Shown: positions 53,755 to 63,898 of the stretch, piece by piece
How the letters are laid out: each line of letters begins with the position of its first letter
Position numbering within the stretch: the stretch's first letter is position 1
Assembly (NCBI RefSeq): GCF_040546685.1
Contig: NZ_JBEPOH010000001.1
Coordinates: 2,852,001 to 2,916,000 of the forward strand
DNA from: Variovorax sp. OAS795
GTDB taxonomy: Bacteria; Pseudomonadota; Gammaproteobacteria; Burkholderiales; Burkholderiaceae_C
Length of the DNA: 64,000 bases
Reading direction: 5' to 3'
The notes under the pieces: generated by a model
Seen by the model: the letters and a program-made list of their open reading frames with translations, nothing else
Database searches by the model: none
Told to the model about the DNA's origin: nothing
Position numbers and translations under genes: made by a program

Positions 53755-54951
53755 TCAGATGACCTTGGCGATCGACGCGCAGACGTAGTCGATGTTCTTG
53801 CTGTTGAGCGCGGCCACGCACATGCGGCCGGTGTCGGTGCCGTACACCCCGAATTCGTTGCGCAAGCGCACCATCTGCTCCTTGCCGAGGCCCGAATAGC
53901 TGAACATGCCGATCTGGGTGGTGATGAAGCTCATGTCTTCCTTCACGCCGGCGGCCTTGAGGCCGTCGACCAGCTTCTGGCGCATGGCCTTGATGCGCAC
54001 GCGCATTTCGCCGAGTTCCTTCTCCCACAGGGCGCGCAGTTCGGGGTTGCCGAGCACCGCGGCCACCACGGCGCCGCCGTGGATCGGCGGGTTGCTGTAG
54101 TTGGTGCGGATCGCGATCTTGAGCTGCGAGAGGACGCGGCCGGCTTCTTCCTTGCTCTCGCACAGCACCGAGAGGGCGCCCACGCGCTCGCCGTACAGGC
54201 TGAAGCTCTTGGAGAACGAAGTCGAGACGAAGAAGGTCAGGCCGGCATCGACGAACTTGGCAACCGCCGCGCCGTCTTCCTTCAGGCCGTAGCCGAAGCC
54301 CTGGTAGGCCATGTCGAGGAAGGGCACGAGGCCCTTGGCCTTGACGGTGGCGACGACCTGGTCCCACTGTTCGGAGTTGATGTCGTAGCCCGTCGGGTTG
54401 TGGCAGCAGGCGTGCAGCACCACGACCGTGCCCGCCGGCGCCGCGTTCAGCGCCGCCAGCATGCCGCCGAAGTCGATCCCGCGCTTGGCGGCATCGTAGT
54501 AGGGGTAGCTCTCGACCTCGAAGCCCGCGTTGGTGAACAGGGCGCGGTGGTTTTCCCAGCTCGGGTCGCTGATCAGCACCTTGGCCTTGGGGTTGAGCTT
54601 CTTGAGGAAGTCGGCGCCGACCTTCAGGCCGCCGGTGCCGCCGATGGCCTGGATGGTGGCCACGCGGCCGGACTGCACGGGCTCGCTGTCGGCGCCGAAC
54701 ACCAGGCCCTTGACGGCGTTGTCGTACGCCACGATGCCGTCGATCGGCAGGTAGCCGCGTGCCGAGGGGGCCTTCATCATGTTCTGTTCGGCGGCCTGCA
54801 CGCACTGGAGCAGGGGCAGCTTGCCGTTGTCGTCGTAATAGACGCCGACGCCGAGGTTGACCTTGCTGGGGTTGGTATCGGCTGCAAATTGCTCGTTGAG
54901 GCCGAGGATCGGGTCGCGCGGTGCCATTTCGACCGCGGTGAACATAGACAT
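53755..54951 (-). CDS. Aromatic amino acid aminotransferase (class I, TyrB/AspC type)
   Basis: PLP enzyme of 398 residues; typical N-terminus [20 protein letters not shown] and [14 protein letters not shown], the ring-stacking/PLP segment [15 protein letters not shown] Lys in [16 protein letters not shown], and RTNYSNPP. Interconverts aromatic or acidic amino acids with 2-oxo acids. ATG 54951 has AAGGACC upstream; a second ATG is two codons further. Divergent from uvrB across 105 bases that contain a 10-bp inverted repeat. Confidence 0.95.
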   Translation of the reverse strand: MSMFTAVEMAPRDPILGLNEQFAADTNPSKVNLGVGVYYDDNGKLPLLQCVQAAEQNMMKAPSARGYLPIDGIVAYDNAVKGLVFGADSEPVQSGRVATIQAIGGTGGLKVGADFLKKLNPKAKVLISDPSWENHRALFTNAGFEVESYPYYDAAKRGIDFGGMLAALNAAPAGTVVVLHACCHNPTGYDINSEQWDQVVATVKAKGLVPFLDMAYQGFGYGLKEDGAAVAKFVDAGLTFFVSTSFSKSFSLYGERVGALSVLCESKEEAGRVLSQLKIAIRTNYSNPPIHGGAVVAAVLGNPELRALWEKELGEMRVRIKAMRQKLVDGLKAAGVKEDMSFITTQIGMFSYSGLGKEQMVRLRNEFGVYGTDTGRMCVAALNSKNIDYVCASIAKVI

Positions 54952-54981
54952 GGAAAGGTCCTTTGGGATGAAAGCTTCGCT

Positions 54982-55016
54982 GGCAACCGGAGAGGCTTTA
55001 TGCTTTCCGGTTGCCT
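54982..55016. repeat. Perfect 10-bp inverted repeat between aminotransferase and uvrB
   Basis: GGCAACCGGA (54982-54991) and TCCGGTTGCC (55006-55015) with a 14-base loop containing TTTATGCT. It is central in the divergent promoter region. It may be an operator or an RNA hairpin in either leader. Confidence 0.6.
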
Positions 55017-55056
55017 TGAATTTTACCGGCGCTACCGCCACCTGTCGGGAACAGCC

Positions 55057-57174
55057 ATGCCAGAGAACAACGAAGCCATAGCAGACCTGAAGAAACTGGA
55101 CCCGATCGGTCCGGCCAAGCAGGGCGAATTCATCAAGTATCCGGGCTCGCCTTTCGAGCTTTTCCAGCCCTATCCGCCGGCAGGGGACCAGCCGAAGGCG
55201 ATCGACGGGCTGGTCGAGGGCGTGCTCGACGGCGAGGTGTTCCAGACGCTGCTGGGCGTGACGGGCTCCGGCAAGACCTTCACCATGGCCAACGTGATCG
55301 CCCGGCTGGGCCGGCCGGCGATCGTGTTCGCGCCCAACAAGACGCTGGCGGCGCAGCTCTACAGCGAATTCCGCGAGTTCTTCCCGAAGAACGCCGTCGA
55401 GTACTTCGTCAGCTATTACGACTACTACCAGCCCGAGGCCTACGTGCCCCAGCGCGACCTGTTCATCGAAAAGGACTCGTCGATCAACGAGCACATCGAG
55501 CAGATGCGGCTGTCGGCCACCAAGAGCGTGCTGGAGCGGCGAGACACGGTCATCGTGGCCACGGTGAGCGCCATCTACGGCATCGGCACGCCCGAGGACT
55601 ACACGCAGATGCGTTTCATCATGCGGGTGGGCGACAAGATCGGCCAGCGCGACGTGATCGGGCGCCTGATCCGCATGCAGTACACCCGCAACGAGCAGGA
55701 TTTCTCGCGCGGCACCTTTCGGGTGCGGGGCGACACGATCGACGTGTTCCCGGCCGAGCACAGCGAGCTTGCGATCCGCATCGAGCTGTTCGACGACGAG
55801 ATCGAGTCGCTGCAGTTGTTCGATCCGCTCACGGGCCGCATCCGCCAGAAGATCCCGCGCTTCACGGTGTACCCGTCGAGCCACTACGTGACGCCCCGCG
55901 ACAAGGTGCTGGGCGCGGTCGAAACCATCAAGATCGAGCTGGCCGAGCGGCTCAAGGAGTTCGTGTCCCAAGGCAAGCTGGTCGAGGCGCAGCGGCTGGA
56001 GCAGCGCACCCGTTTCGACCTCGAGATGCTGGCCGAGATCGGCCACTGCAAGGGCATCGAGAACTACACGCGGCACCTCTCCGGAGCGGCGCCCGGCGAG
56101 CCGCCGGCCACCCTGACCGACTACCTCCCGAAGGACGCGCTGATGTTCCTGGACGAGAGCCACCAGATGGTCGGCCAGCTCAGCGCCATGTACAACGGCG
56201 ACCGGGCCCGCAAGACCACGCTGGTCGAATACGGCTTCCGGCTGCCGAGTGCGCTGGACAACCGGCCGCTCAAGCTGGAGGAGTTCGAGACGCGCATGCG
56301 CCAGTGCATCTTCGTTTCGGCCACGCCCGCGCAGTACGAGAAGGACCATGCCGGCAACGTAGTCGAGCAGTTGGTCCGGCCGACCGGCCTGATCGACCCC
56401 GAGGTGGAGGTGCGCCCCGCCACGCACCAGGTGGACGACGTGCTGGGCGAGATCCGCATCCGCGTCGAAAAGAACGAGCGCGTGCTGATCACCACCCTGA
56501 CCAAGCGCATGGCCGAGCAGCTCACCGACTACCTGGGCGACAACGGCGTGAAGGTGCGCTACCTGCACAGCGACGTCGACACGGTCGAGCGGGTGGAAAT
56601 CCTGCGCGACCTGCGCCTGGGCAGTTTCGACGTGCTGGTGGGCATCAACCTGCTGCGCGAAGGCCTGGACATTCCCGAGGTGTCGCTGGTGGCCATCCTC
56701 GATGCCGACAAGGAAGGGTTCCTGCGCGCCGAGCGTTCGCTGATCCAGACCATCGGCCGGGCGGCCCGGAACCTGAACGGCAAGGCCATCCTGTATGCCG
56801 ACCGGATGACCGATTCTATGAAGAAGGCGATCGGCGAGACCGAGCGCCGTCGCGCCCGCCAGGTGGCCTACAACGAGGCCAACGGCATCACCCCGCGCAG
56901 CATCGTCAAGCAGGTGCGCGACCTGATCGACGGCGTCTACAGCGAAAAGACGGGCAAGGAAATGGCCAAGCTCGACCTGGAACGCGCCAAGGTCGAGGAC
57001 ATGAGCGAAAAAGACATCGCCCGGGAAATCAAGCGCCTTGAAAAGCTCATGCTCGAGCACGCCCGCAACCTCGAGTTCGAGAAGGCGGCGCGGGTGCGCG
57101 ACCAGCTGGCGCTGCTGCGGGAGCAGGCATTCGGGGCTTCCGGCGGGGACAACATCGCGGTGTTGCCGTCGTAG
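55057..57174 (+). CDS. uvrB: Excinuclease ABC subunit B
   Basis: Helicase-like damage-verification subunit of nucleotide excision repair. 705 residues: Walker [13 protein letters not shown] (about 60), beta-hairpin [19 protein letters not shown]-equivalent LFLDESH near 365, motif [18 protein letters not shown] and QTIGRAARN, and the C-terminal UVR domain that contacts UvrC ([20 protein letters not shown]). ATG 55057; the longer frame upstream is antisense to the aminotransferase. I see no LexA box with the right spacing ahead of it. Confidence 0.97.
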   Translation: MPENNEAIADLKKLDPIGPAKQGEFIKYPGSPFELFQPYPPAGDQPKAIDGLVEGVLDGEVFQTLLGVTGSGKTFTMANVIARLGRPAIVFAPNKTLAAQLYSEFREFFPKNAVEYFVSYYDYYQPEAYVPQRDLFIEKDSSINEHIEQMRLSATKSVLERRDTVIVATVSAIYGIGTPEDYTQMRFIMRVGDKIGQRDVIGRLIRMQYTRNEQDFSRGTFRVRGDTIDVFPAEHSELAIRIELFDDEIESLQLFDPLTGRIRQKIPRFTVYPSSHYVTPRDKVLGAVETIKIELAERLKEFVSQGKLVEAQRLEQRTRFDLEMLAEIGHCKGIENYTRHLSGAAPGEPPATLTDYLPKDALMFLDESHQMVGQLSAMYNGDRARKTTLVEYGFRLPSALDNRPLKLEEFETRMRQCIFVSATPAQYEKDHAGNVVEQLVRPTGLIDPEVEVRPATHQVDDVLGEIRIRVEKNERVLITTLTKRMAEQLTDYLGDNGVKVRYLHSDVDTVERVEILRDLRLGSFDVLVGINLLREGLDIPEVSLVAILDADKEGFLRAERSLIQTIGRAARNLNGKAILYADRMTDSMKKAIGETERRRARQVAYNEANGITPRSIVKQVRDLIDGVYSEKTGKEMAKLDLERAKVEDMSEKDIAREIKRLEKLMLEHARNLEFEKAARVRDQLALLREQAFGASGGDNIAVLPS

Positions 57175-57243
57175 GGCGGGGTTCCGGCTTCTTCAAGCGG
57201 TTTGCGCTGGGGTTTACCCGAGCAAACTTCAGGGCCTTCTGCT

Positions 57244-57268
57244 ATACTTGACAGAAATACTCAACAAC
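57244..57268 (+). promoter_or_regulatory. IscR type-1-like site at the isc promoter
   Basis: The 25 bases starting ATACTTGACAGAAATACTCA match the IscR type-1 consensus at about 21 positions. They overlap a TATACT -10 candidate (57243-57248). [2Fe-2S]-IscR binding here would repress the operon, the usual feedback. Confidence 0.6.
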
Positions 57269-57407
57269 AAAAAAAAGAACTTCGCGATGAAGGACCGATC
57301 CCACCGGCTGGTTCACCAGCGTCAGGGGTCGGGCAGGGCGGAGACGAAGTCACCGCGGCCCCGGGCCACGGTGTCGTTTCAACGGTAAGCACTTGAAGGA
57401 GCTTGCG

Positions 57408-57944
57408 ATGCGTCTCACTACCAAAGGCCGTTTTGCGGTCACAGCAATGATCGATCTGGCGCTGCGTCAGAACACCGGTCCGGTCACGCTGGCTGCGATC
57501 AGCCAGCGGCAGCAGATTTCCCTGTCGTATCTCGAGCAGCTGTTCGGCAAGCTTCGCCGCCACGAGCTCGTCGAGTCGACCCGCGGCCCCGGCGGCGGCT
57601 ACAGCCTCGGCCGCAAGGCTGCGGATATCACCGTCGCAGACATCATTGTTTCCGTCGATGAGCCCATCGATGCCACGCAGTGCGGCGGCAAGGAAAACTG
57701 CCTCGGCGAGGCCGGCCGCTGCATGACGCACGAGCTCTGGGCCTCGCTGAACCAGCGCATGGTCGAGTTCCTTGATTCCGTCACGCTGCAGAAGCTGGTC
57801 GACGACCAGATCGCCAAGGGTGTGCAGATCGAGAACAAGCCGGTCGTCAAGCGTGCCATCTCGGCGCAGCCCGTGGTCAAGCCGATCCGCGTGAACGCGC
57901 CGAACTCGGTGTTTGCCCTCGGCAACGCATTCGCGAAGTCCTGA
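57408..57944 (+). CDS. iscR: Iron-sulfur cluster regulator IscR
   Basis: Rrf2-family repressor. 178 residues: [20 protein letters not shown] start, [21 protein letters not shown], and cluster ligands Cys92, Cys98, Cys105 in [14 protein letters not shown] with His108; the third Cys is one residue later than in E. coli. GAAGGAGC precedes ATG 57408; a start 15 bases upstream is unlikely. It has an extended C-terminal tail. First gene of isc, with a leader of about 150 bases containing a run of A. Confidence 0.95.
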   Translation: MRLTTKGRFAVTAMIDLALRQNTGPVTLAAISQRQQISLSYLEQLFGKLRRHELVESTRGPGGGYSLGRKAADITVADIIVSVDEPIDATQCGGKENCLGEAGRCMTHELWASLNQRMVEFLDSVTLQKLVDDQIAKGVQIENKPVVKRAISAQPVVKPIRVNAPNSVFALGNAFAKS

Positions 57945-58032
57945 TGCCCCGAATCGCATGCGGCGCCTGCGGGCGCCGCTGCGAAAAGCCGCCCAGATAA
58001 AGAAACAACCCCCACGCCAGCCCGAGCCAGCC

Positions 58033-59253
58033 ATGGACGTCACTCCTCATTTCCCGATCTACCTTGATTACGGCGCGACCACGCCGGTCGACCCGCGTGT
58101 CGTCGACGCCATGATTCCCTGGTTGCGCGAACATTTCGGCAACCCGGCATCGCGCAGCCACGCCTGGGGCTGGGAGGCGGAAGAGGCGGTCGAGAAGGCG
58201 CGCGGCCAGGTGGCCGAGCTGATCAATGCGGACCCCCGCGAGATCGTCTGGACCTCCGGCGCCACCGAGTCGATCAACCTGGCACTGAAGGGTGCGGCGC
58301 ACTTCTACAAGGGCAAGGGCAAGCACCTGATCACGCTGAAGACCGAGCACAAGGCCGTGCTCGACACCATGCGTGAACTCGAGCGCCAAGGCTTCGAAGT
58401 CACTTACCTCGATGTCGAGGAAAACGGCCTCGTCGACCTCGGCAAGTTCAAGGCGGCGATCCGCCCCGACACCATCGTGGCCAGCGTGCTGTTCGTGAAC
58501 AACGAAATCGGCGTGATCCAGGATGTGGTGGCGCTCGGCAACGCATGCCGCGAAAAGGGCGTGATCTTCCACGTCGATTCGGCCCAGGCCACCGGCAAGG
58601 TCGAGATCGACATCACCAAGCTGCCCATCGACCTGATGAGCCTGGCATCGCACAAGACCTACGGTCCCAAGGGCATCGGTGCCCTGTACGTGCGCCGCAA
58701 GCCGCGCATTCGCCTCGAAGCGCAAATGCACGGCGGCGGCCATGAGCGCGGCATGCGCTCGGGCACCTTGCCCACGCACCAGATCGTCGGCATGGGCGAG
58801 GCCTATCGCATCGCCAAGCTCGAGATGAAGGATGACATCGCCCATGCGCGCCGCCTGCAGCAACGCCTGCTCGATGGCCTGAAGGACGTGGAGCAGGTCT
58901 TCATCAACGGCGACCTCGAGCAGCGCGTGCCGCACAACCTGAACATGAGCTTCAACTACGTCGAAGGCGAGTCGCTGATCATGGGCATCAAGGGCCTGGC
59001 GGTGTCGTCGGGTTCGGCCTGCACGTCGGCCAGCCTGGAGCCCAGCTATGTGCTGCGCGCCCTGGGCCGCAGCGACGAGCTGGCCCACAGCAGCCTTCGC
59101 ATGACCATCGGCCGTTTCACGACCGAGGAAGAAATCGACTACGCCATCTCGACCATCAAGCACAACGTCGCCAAGCTGCGCGAGCTGAGCCCCCTCTGGG
59201 AGATGTTCCAGGACGGCGTCGACATCAGCACGATCCAGTGGTCGGCCCACTGA
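58033..59253 (+). CDS. iscS: Cysteine desulfurase IscS
   Basis: PLP enzyme that removes sulfur from cysteine and passes it to IscU. 406 residues: [19 protein letters not shown] start, PLP Lys208 in [10 protein letters not shown], catalytic Cys330 in [11 protein letters not shown]-terminal docking helix [15 protein letters not shown] 58033 matches the family length; 88 bases separate it from iscR. Also the likely sulfur source for tRNA thiolation and, through clusters, for biotin synthase. Confidence 0.97.
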   Translation: MDVTPHFPIYLDYGATTPVDPRVVDAMIPWLREHFGNPASRSHAWGWEAEEAVEKARGQVAELINADPREIVWTSGATESINLALKGAAHFYKGKGKHLITLKTEHKAVLDTMRELERQGFEVTYLDVEENGLVDLGKFKAAIRPDTIVASVLFVNNEIGVIQDVVALGNACREKGVIFHVDSAQATGKVEIDITKLPIDLMSLASHKTYGPKGIGALYVRRKPRIRLEAQMHGGGHERGMRSGTLPTHQIVGMGEAYRIAKLEMKDDIAHARRLQQRLLDGLKDVEQVFINGDLEQRVPHNLNMSFNYVEGESLIMGIKGLAVSSGSACTSASLEPSYVLRALGRSDELAHSSLRMTIGRFTTEEEIDYAISTIKHNVAKLRELSPLWEMFQDGVDISTIQWSAH

Positions 59254-59313
59254 CGCATCGGCGTACTGGCCCACCAGCGCTCCACGATTTGAACAAAGTT
59301 TGAGAGGTACACC

Positions 59314-59730
59314 ATGGCATATTCATCCAAGGTCATCGACCACTACGAAAATCCACGCAACGTCGGCTCCTTCGAAAAGGGCGACGATTCGGTCGGCACC
59401 GGCATGGTCGGCGCACCGGCCTGCGGCGACGTCATGAAGCTGCAGATCAAGGTCAACCCCGAAACCGGCGTGATCGAAGACGCGCGCTTCAAGACCTACG
59501 GTTGCGGCTCCGCCATCGCCTCGTCGTCGCTCGTGACCGAATGGGTCAAGGGCAAGACGCTGGACGAAGCGGCTGCGCTCAAGAACGCGCAGATCGCCGA
59601 AGAGCTGGCGCTGCCGCCCGTCAAGATCCACTGCTCGATCCTGGCCGAGGACGCCATCAAGGCCGCCGTGAACGACTACAAGGCCAAGCACGGCGCCAAG
59701 ACGGCGCAAGCCGAGCCGGCAGTCCACTGA
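59314..59730 (+). CDS. iscU: Iron-sulfur scaffold IscU
   Basis: Scaffold on which [2Fe-2S] clusters are built. 138 residues with the three ligand cysteines in [22 protein letters not shown] and [10 protein letters not shown], and the HscA-binding motif LPPVK just before the last Cys. Normal length. Separated from iscA by one base. Confidence 0.97.
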   Translation: MAYSSKVIDHYENPRNVGSFEKGDDSVGTGMVGAPACGDVMKLQIKVNPETGVIEDARFKTYGCGSAIASSSLVTEWVKGKTLDEAAALKNAQIAEELALPPVKIHCSILAEDAIKAAVNDYKAKHGAKTAQAEPAVH

Positions 59731-59731
59731 C

Positions 59732-60055
59732 ATGGCCGTCACGTTGACCGAAGCCGCTGCGCGCCATGTGACCCGCTACCTCGGCAAGCGGGGCAAGGGC
59801 GTGGGTGTGCGGCTGGGCGTGAAGACCACCGGTTGCTCGGGGCTGGCCTACAAGCTCGAGTACGTGGACGAGTTCACGCCCGAGGACGTGGTGTTCGAGG
59901 ATCACGGCGTCAAGGTGCTGGTCGATCCGAAGAGCCTCGCCTACATCGACGGCACGCAGCTCGACTTCGTGCGCGAAGGCCTGAACGAAGGCTTCAAGTT
60001 CATCAACCCGAACGAACGCGACCGTTGCGGCTGCGGGGAAAGCTTTCGCATCTGA
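59732..60055 (+). CDS. iscA: Iron-sulfur assembly protein IscA
   Basis: A-type carrier delivering clusters to apo-proteins. 107 residues, with cysteines in TTGCSGLAY and the C-terminal [11 protein letters not shown] 59732 directly follows the iscU stop. A terminator-like hairpin lies in the 63 bases that follow. Confidence 0.96.
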   Translation: MAVTLTEAAARHVTRYLGKRGKGVGVRLGVKTTGCSGLAYKLEYVDEFTPEDVVFEDHGVKVLVDPKSLAYIDGTQLDFVREGLNEGFKFINPNERDRCGCGESFRI

Positions 60056-60081
60056 CGCGCCGTCGCTGAGCGCGACAACAG

Positions 60082-60112
60082 CCGCCACCATGTCATGTGC
60101 TGGCGGTTTTTT
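60082..60112 (+). terminator. Terminator-like hairpin between iscA and hscB
   Basis: CCGCCA (60082-60087) pairs with TGGCGG (60101-60106) and is followed by six T (60107-60112). The stem is short with a 13-base loop, so it may terminate only partly, dividing iscRSUA from hscBA-fdx output. Confidence 0.55.
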
Positions 60113-60118
60113 CATGCC

Positions 60119-60637
60119 ATGAACCTGAACGACACCGACTTCCAACTGTTCGCCGTCCCCGCGACGTTCGCGCAGGACCGCGCCGCGCTCGACGCGCGCT
60201 GGAAAGAGCTGCAGCGCGAGGCCCACCCGGACCGCTTTGCCGCGCAGGGCGCCGCGGCGCAGCGCGTGGCCATGCAGTGGTCGGTGCGCATCAACGAGGC
60301 CTACCAGCGGCTGAAGGACCCGATCCGGCGCGCGAGCTACATCTGTGAGCTCCACGGCGCGCCGCTGAATGCCGAGCACAACACGGCCATGCCGCCGGAA
60401 TTCCTGATGCAGCAGATGGCATGGCGCGAGGAGCTGGACGACGCCGAGGACGTCGCGGCGATCGAGAAGCTGCAGGCCGAGGTCGAAGCCGGCCGCGCGC
60501 GCGCGCTGTCGTCGCTCGACTGGCTGATCGACGAGAAGGGGGACTATCCCGCCGCCGCGCAGCAGGTGAGAGCCCTCATGTTCATTGAGCGTTTCGGACA
60601 GGACGTCGAAGCCAGGTTCGACCAGTTGGGACAATAG
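60119..60637 (+). CDS. hscB: Co-chaperone HscB
   Basis: J-protein that brings IscU to HscA. 172 residues: [23 protein letters not shown] motif in [12 protein letters not shown], then the C-terminal three-helix IscU-binding domain ([19 protein letters not shown]). ATG 60119 lies seven bases after the T run of the hairpin; an earlier in-frame ATG at 60095 is inside that hairpin and unlikely. Confidence 0.94.
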   Translation: MNLNDTDFQLFAVPATFAQDRAALDARWKELQREAHPDRFAAQGAAAQRVAMQWSVRINEAYQRLKDPIRRASYICELHGAPLNAEHNTAMPPEFLMQQMAWREELDDAEDVAAIEKLQAEVEAGRARALSSLDWLIDEKGDYPAAAQQVRALMFIERFGQDVEARFDQLGQ

Positions 60638-60648
60638 GCTTCATACAT

Positions 60649-62511
60649 ATGGCTCTTCTACAGATTTCAGAACCCGGCCAGGCGCCCGATCCGCATCAGC
60701 GCCGCATTGCCGTGGGCATCGACCTCGGCACCACGCATTCGCTGGTTGCCGCGGTGCGCAACGGCGTGGCTGAGTGCCTGCCCGACGACCAGGGCCGCGT
60801 GCTGCTGCCCTCGGCCGTGCGCTACCTCGAAGGCGACCGCCGGCAGATCGGCTTCGACGCCGTGGCGGCACGCGGACAGGACCCTGCCAACACCATCACC
60901 TCGGTCAAGCGGCTCATGGGCCGTGGCCTTTCCGACATCTCGAACCGCGAAGCGATGTCGTATCACGTCGAGGGCAGCGACGGCGGCATGGTGAAGGTGC
61001 AGACCCTCGCTGGCCTGAAGTCGCCGGTCGAGATCAGCGCCGAAATCCTTGCCACGCTGCGCTTTCGCGCCGAAGACACCTTCGACGACGAGCTCTACGG
61101 CGCGGTGATCACCGTGCCGGCCTACTTCGACGAAGGCCAGCGCCAGGCCACCAAGGACGCCGCGCAGCTCGCGGGCCTCAACGTGCTGCGGCTGATCAGC
61201 GAACCGACGGCCGCCGCCATTGCCTATGGCCTGGACAACGCGAGCGAGGGTGTCTACGCCGTTTACGACCTGGGCGGCGGCACCTTCGACATCTCGATCC
61301 TGCGTCTCACGCAGGGCGTGTTCGAAGTGATCGCCACGGGTGGAGATTCGGCCCTGGGCGGCGACGACTACGACCACGCGCTGGCCGACTTCGTGCTCGC
61401 GCAAACCGGCCTGAAGGCCGGCGGCGACAACGACAAGGCCGCGATGCTCGTGGCCGCCCGCGCCGCGAAAGAGGCATTGACCGACAGCGAATCGACCACG
61501 TTCTGCGCTGAGCTGGCAAGCCAGGCGCTTCGATTCGAACTGGGGCGCGATCAGTTCGATGCCGCCACGAGGCCGCTCACCGACCGCACGATTGCCGCGG
61601 TTCGCAAGGCGCTGCGAGACGCCAGGCTCAAGCCCGACGACCTGAAGGGCATCGTGCTGGTCGGCGGCTCCACGCGCATGCCGCAGGTCCGCCGTGCCGT
61701 GGCCGGTTTCTTCGGACGCGAGCCCCTGGTCAACCTCAACCCCGACGAAGTGGTGGCCCTCGGCGCGGCCATCCAGGCCAACCAGCTGGCCGGCAACAAC
61801 GGCGCTGGCGACCTGCTGCTGCTCGACGTGATTCCACTCTCGCTCGGCATCGAGACCATGGGCGGTCTGGTCGAGCGCATCGTGCCGCGCAACCAGACCA
61901 TCCCCACTGCGATGGCGCAGGACTTCACCACCTACCAGGACGGCCAGACCGCCCTTGCGCTGCACGTGGTGCAGGGTGAGCGCGACCTGGTCGCCGACTG
62001 CCGCAGCCTTGCGCGCTTCACGTTGCGTGGCATTCCGCCGATGGCGGCCGGTGCCGCACGCATCCGCGTGACCTTCACCGTCGATGCCGATGGCCTGCTG
62101 AGCGTCAGCGCCAAAGAGCAGGGCAGCGGCGTCGAGGCCAGCGTCACCGTCAAGCCTTCGTACGGGCTTTCGGACGACCAGATCGCGACCATGCTGCAGG
62201 AGAGCTTTTCCACCGCGCAGCAGGACATGCAGGCGCGTGCGCTCGTCGAGGCCCGCGTCGATGCCGAACGCATGCTGCTTGCCACGCAGAGCGCGCTCGA
62301 TGCCGACGGCGACCTGCTCGAAGCGCAAGAGCGCGCCGCCATCGATGCATCGATGGCGCGGCTGCGCGAAGCCGCGAAAGGCAGCAACGAAGCGGCGGCC
62401 ATCGAAGCGGCCACCAAGGCCCTGGCCAACGACACCGAAGCCTTTGCCGCCCAGCGCATGAACGCGGGCATTGCACGCGCGTTGTCGGGCCGCAAGGTCG
62501 AATCCCTCTAA
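60649..62511 (+). CDS. hscA: Fe-S chaperone HscA (Hsp70 family)
   Basis: ATP-driven release of clusters from IscU. 620 residues: [48 protein letters not shown] in the nucleotide domain; the substrate domain carries [19 protein letters not shown]. The lid is shorter than in DnaK, as in HscA. 12 bases after hscB and seven before fdx. Confidence 0.96.
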   Translation: MALLQISEPGQAPDPHQRRIAVGIDLGTTHSLVAAVRNGVAECLPDDQGRVLLPSAVRYLEGDRRQIGFDAVAARGQDPANTITSVKRLMGRGLSDISNREAMSYHVEGSDGGMVKVQTLAGLKSPVEISAEILATLRFRAEDTFDDELYGAVITVPAYFDEGQRQATKDAAQLAGLNVLRLISEPTAAAIAYGLDNASEGVYAVYDLGGGTFDISILRLTQGVFEVIATGGDSALGGDDYDHALADFVLAQTGLKAGGDNDKAAMLVAARAAKEALTDSESTTFCAELASQALRFELGRDQFDAATRPLTDRTIAAVRKALRDARLKPDDLKGIVLVGGSTRMPQVRRAVAGFFGREPLVNLNPDEVVALGAAIQANQLAGNNGAGDLLLLDVIPLSLGIETMGGLVERIVPRNQTIPTAMAQDFTTYQDGQTALALHVVQGERDLVADCRSLARFTLRGIPPMAAGAARIRVTFTVDADGLLSVSAKEQGSGVEASVTVKPSYGLSDDQIATMLQESFSTAQQDMQARALVEARVDAERMLLATQSALDADGDLLEAQERAAIDASMARLREAAKGSNEAAAIEAATKALANDTEAFAAQRMNAGIARALSGRKVESL

Positions 62512-62518
62512 GAACAAC

Positions 62519-62857
62519 ATGCCCACCATCAAGATATTTCCGCATCCCGAGTACTGCCCCGAGGGTGCAGAAATCAAGGCCCCGGCAGGCACTTCGATCT
62601 GCGAGGCACTGCTGGACAACCACATCGACATCGAGCATGCGTGCGAGATGAGCTGCGCCTGCACCACCTGCCACGTCATCGTGCGCCAGGGGTTCAGCTC
62701 GCTGAACGAAGCCGAGGAGGGCGAGGAAGACCTGCTGGACCGCGCCTGGGGCCTGGAGCCACAATCGCGCCTCAGCTGCCAGGCCATCCTGGCGCAGGAA
62801 GACGTGACGATCGAGATTCCCAAGTACTCGATCAACCACGCCAAGGAAAACCACTGA
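62519..62857 (+). CDS. fdx: ISC [2Fe-2S] ferredoxin
   Basis: Electron donor for cluster assembly. 112 residues; adrenodoxin-type ligands C-x5-C-x2-C in HACEMSCACTTCHV and the last Cys in SRLSCQAIL; acidic patch EAEEGEEDLLDRA for partner docking. ATG 62519. Its stop shares a base with the dnaQ ATG. Confidence 0.95.
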   Translation: MPTIKIFPHPEYCPEGAEIKAPAGTSICEALLDNHIDIEHACEMSCACTTCHVIVRQGFSSLNEAEEGEEDLLDRAWGLEPQSRLSCQAILAQEDVTIEIPKYSINHAKENH

Positions 62858-63564
62858 TGTCGCGCCAGATCGTCCTCGACACCGAAACCACCGGCCTTTC
62901 CGCCGAGAACGGCGACCGCGTCATCGAGCTGGGCTGCGTGGAGCTGTTTGCGCGCAAGCTCACCGGCAACGACCTGCACATCTACTTCAACCCCGAGCGC
63001 GAGAGCCATGAAGACGCGCTCAAGGTGCACGGCCTGACGACCGACTTCCTGCGCGACAAGCCGAAGTTCGCCACCCTGGCCGGCGACATCGTCGAGTACT
63101 TGCGCGGCGCCGAACTGATCATCCACAACGCGGCCTTCGACGTCGGCTTTCTCAACAAGGAGCTCGAGTTGGCTGGCCTGCCGCCGCTGCGCACCTTCGT
63201 CGGCGAAGTGACCGACACGCTGGCCATGGCCAAGCAGGTCTATCCGGGCAAGCGCAATTCGCTCGATGCGCTGTGCGATCGCTTCGGCGTCGATCGCTCG
63301 AACCGCACCTTCCACGGTGCCAAGCTCGACGCCCAGCTGCTGGCCGACGTCTACATCAACCTGACGCGCGGGCAGGATGCGCTCCTGATCGACGTGTCGT
63401 CCAACGAGCCGGCGCCGGGCAGCACCGTGGTGACCATCGACCTCAGCCAGTTCGACCTGCCGGTCATCCTGGCAGGCGAGCAGGAGTTGGCCGCGCATGA
63501 AGCGCTGTTGTCGCAGCTCGACAAATCGAGCAACGGACGCACGCTCTTTCGCCAATTCGGCTGA
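62857..63564 (+). CDS. dnaQ: DNA polymerase III epsilon subunit (3'-5' exonuclease)
   Basis: Proofreading exonuclease. 235 residues: ExoI motif VLDTETTGL (Asp8, Glu10), ExoII HNAAFDVGFLN, ExoIII HGAKLDAQLLADVY with catalytic His and Asp, and a C-terminal tail that binds the polymerase subunit. The upstream open frame is read-through of fdx. TGATG overlap makes it the last gene of the isc transcript; the link to iron-sulfur assembly looks incidental. Confidence 0.95.
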   Translation: MSRQIVLDTETTGLSAENGDRVIELGCVELFARKLTGNDLHIYFNPERESHEDALKVHGLTTDFLRDKPKFATLAGDIVEYLRGAELIIHNAAFDVGFLNKELELAGLPPLRTFVGEVTDTLAMAKQVYPGKRNSLDALCDRFGVDRSNRTFHGAKLDAQLLADVYINLTRGQDALLIDVSSNEPAPGSTVVTIDLSQFDLPVILAGEQELAAHEALLSQLDKSSNGRTLFRQFG

Positions 63565-63643
63565 AATGCTGTGGCATAATCAAAGGCTTCGCGCAACGCG
63601 ATTAATTCCGGGGCACTGCACTTGCAGCGCCAAGGGGTTTGCA

Positions 63644-63718
63644 GGGCGGTTAGCTCAGGGGTAGAGCACAGCATTCACACTGCTGGGGTCGGAGGTTCGA
63701 AACCTCCACCGCCCACCA
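63644..63718 (+). tRNA. tRNA-Val (anticodon CAC)
   Basis: GGGCGGT pairs with ACCGCCC in the acceptor; D-arm GCTCAGGGGTAGAGC; anticodon stem CAGCA/TGCTG with loop TTCACAC (anticodon CAC, reads GTG); T-arm GGAGG-TTCGAAA-CCTCC; discriminator A and encoded CCA. All arms fold without mismatch. Confidence 0.95.
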
Positions 63719-63737
63719 ATTTCCTCGAAAATGAATC

Positions 63738-63766
63738 AGCGACTTGGATTGCCCAAGTCGCTTTTT
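63738..63766 (+). terminator. Rho-independent terminator after tRNA-Val
   Basis: AGCGACTTGG (63738-63747) pairs with CCAAGTCGCT (63753-63762) over a 5-base loop and runs into TTTTT. Ten-bp stem, 20 bases after the tRNA. Confidence 0.88.
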
Positions 63767-63898
63767 GTTTTGTGCGCCGCAAGTGCTCGGCGGTGGGGTG
63801 GGCGGGCTCGACTGTCGGCCCGTGCCGACGCCCACTGTCGCCTCGCACCTGCGCAATTTCCTGGCGGAGCGCGTACACGACAGGGAAGGAGACTCCCC

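Noticed and set aside
55042..55054. CTGT...ACAG ahead of uvrB as a LexA box
   Set aside because: The spacer is five bases; LexA boxes of this lineage need eight.
53755..57060. Minus-strand frame of 1101 codons joining the aminotransferase to sequence opposite uvrB
   Set aside because: Only the last 398 codons are the aminotransferase; the rest is antisense of uvrB. The real start is ATG 54951.
53704..57174. uvrB frame extended upstream to 1156 codons
   Set aside because: The upstream part is antisense to the aminotransferase gene; ATG 55057 gives the normal UvrB N-terminus.
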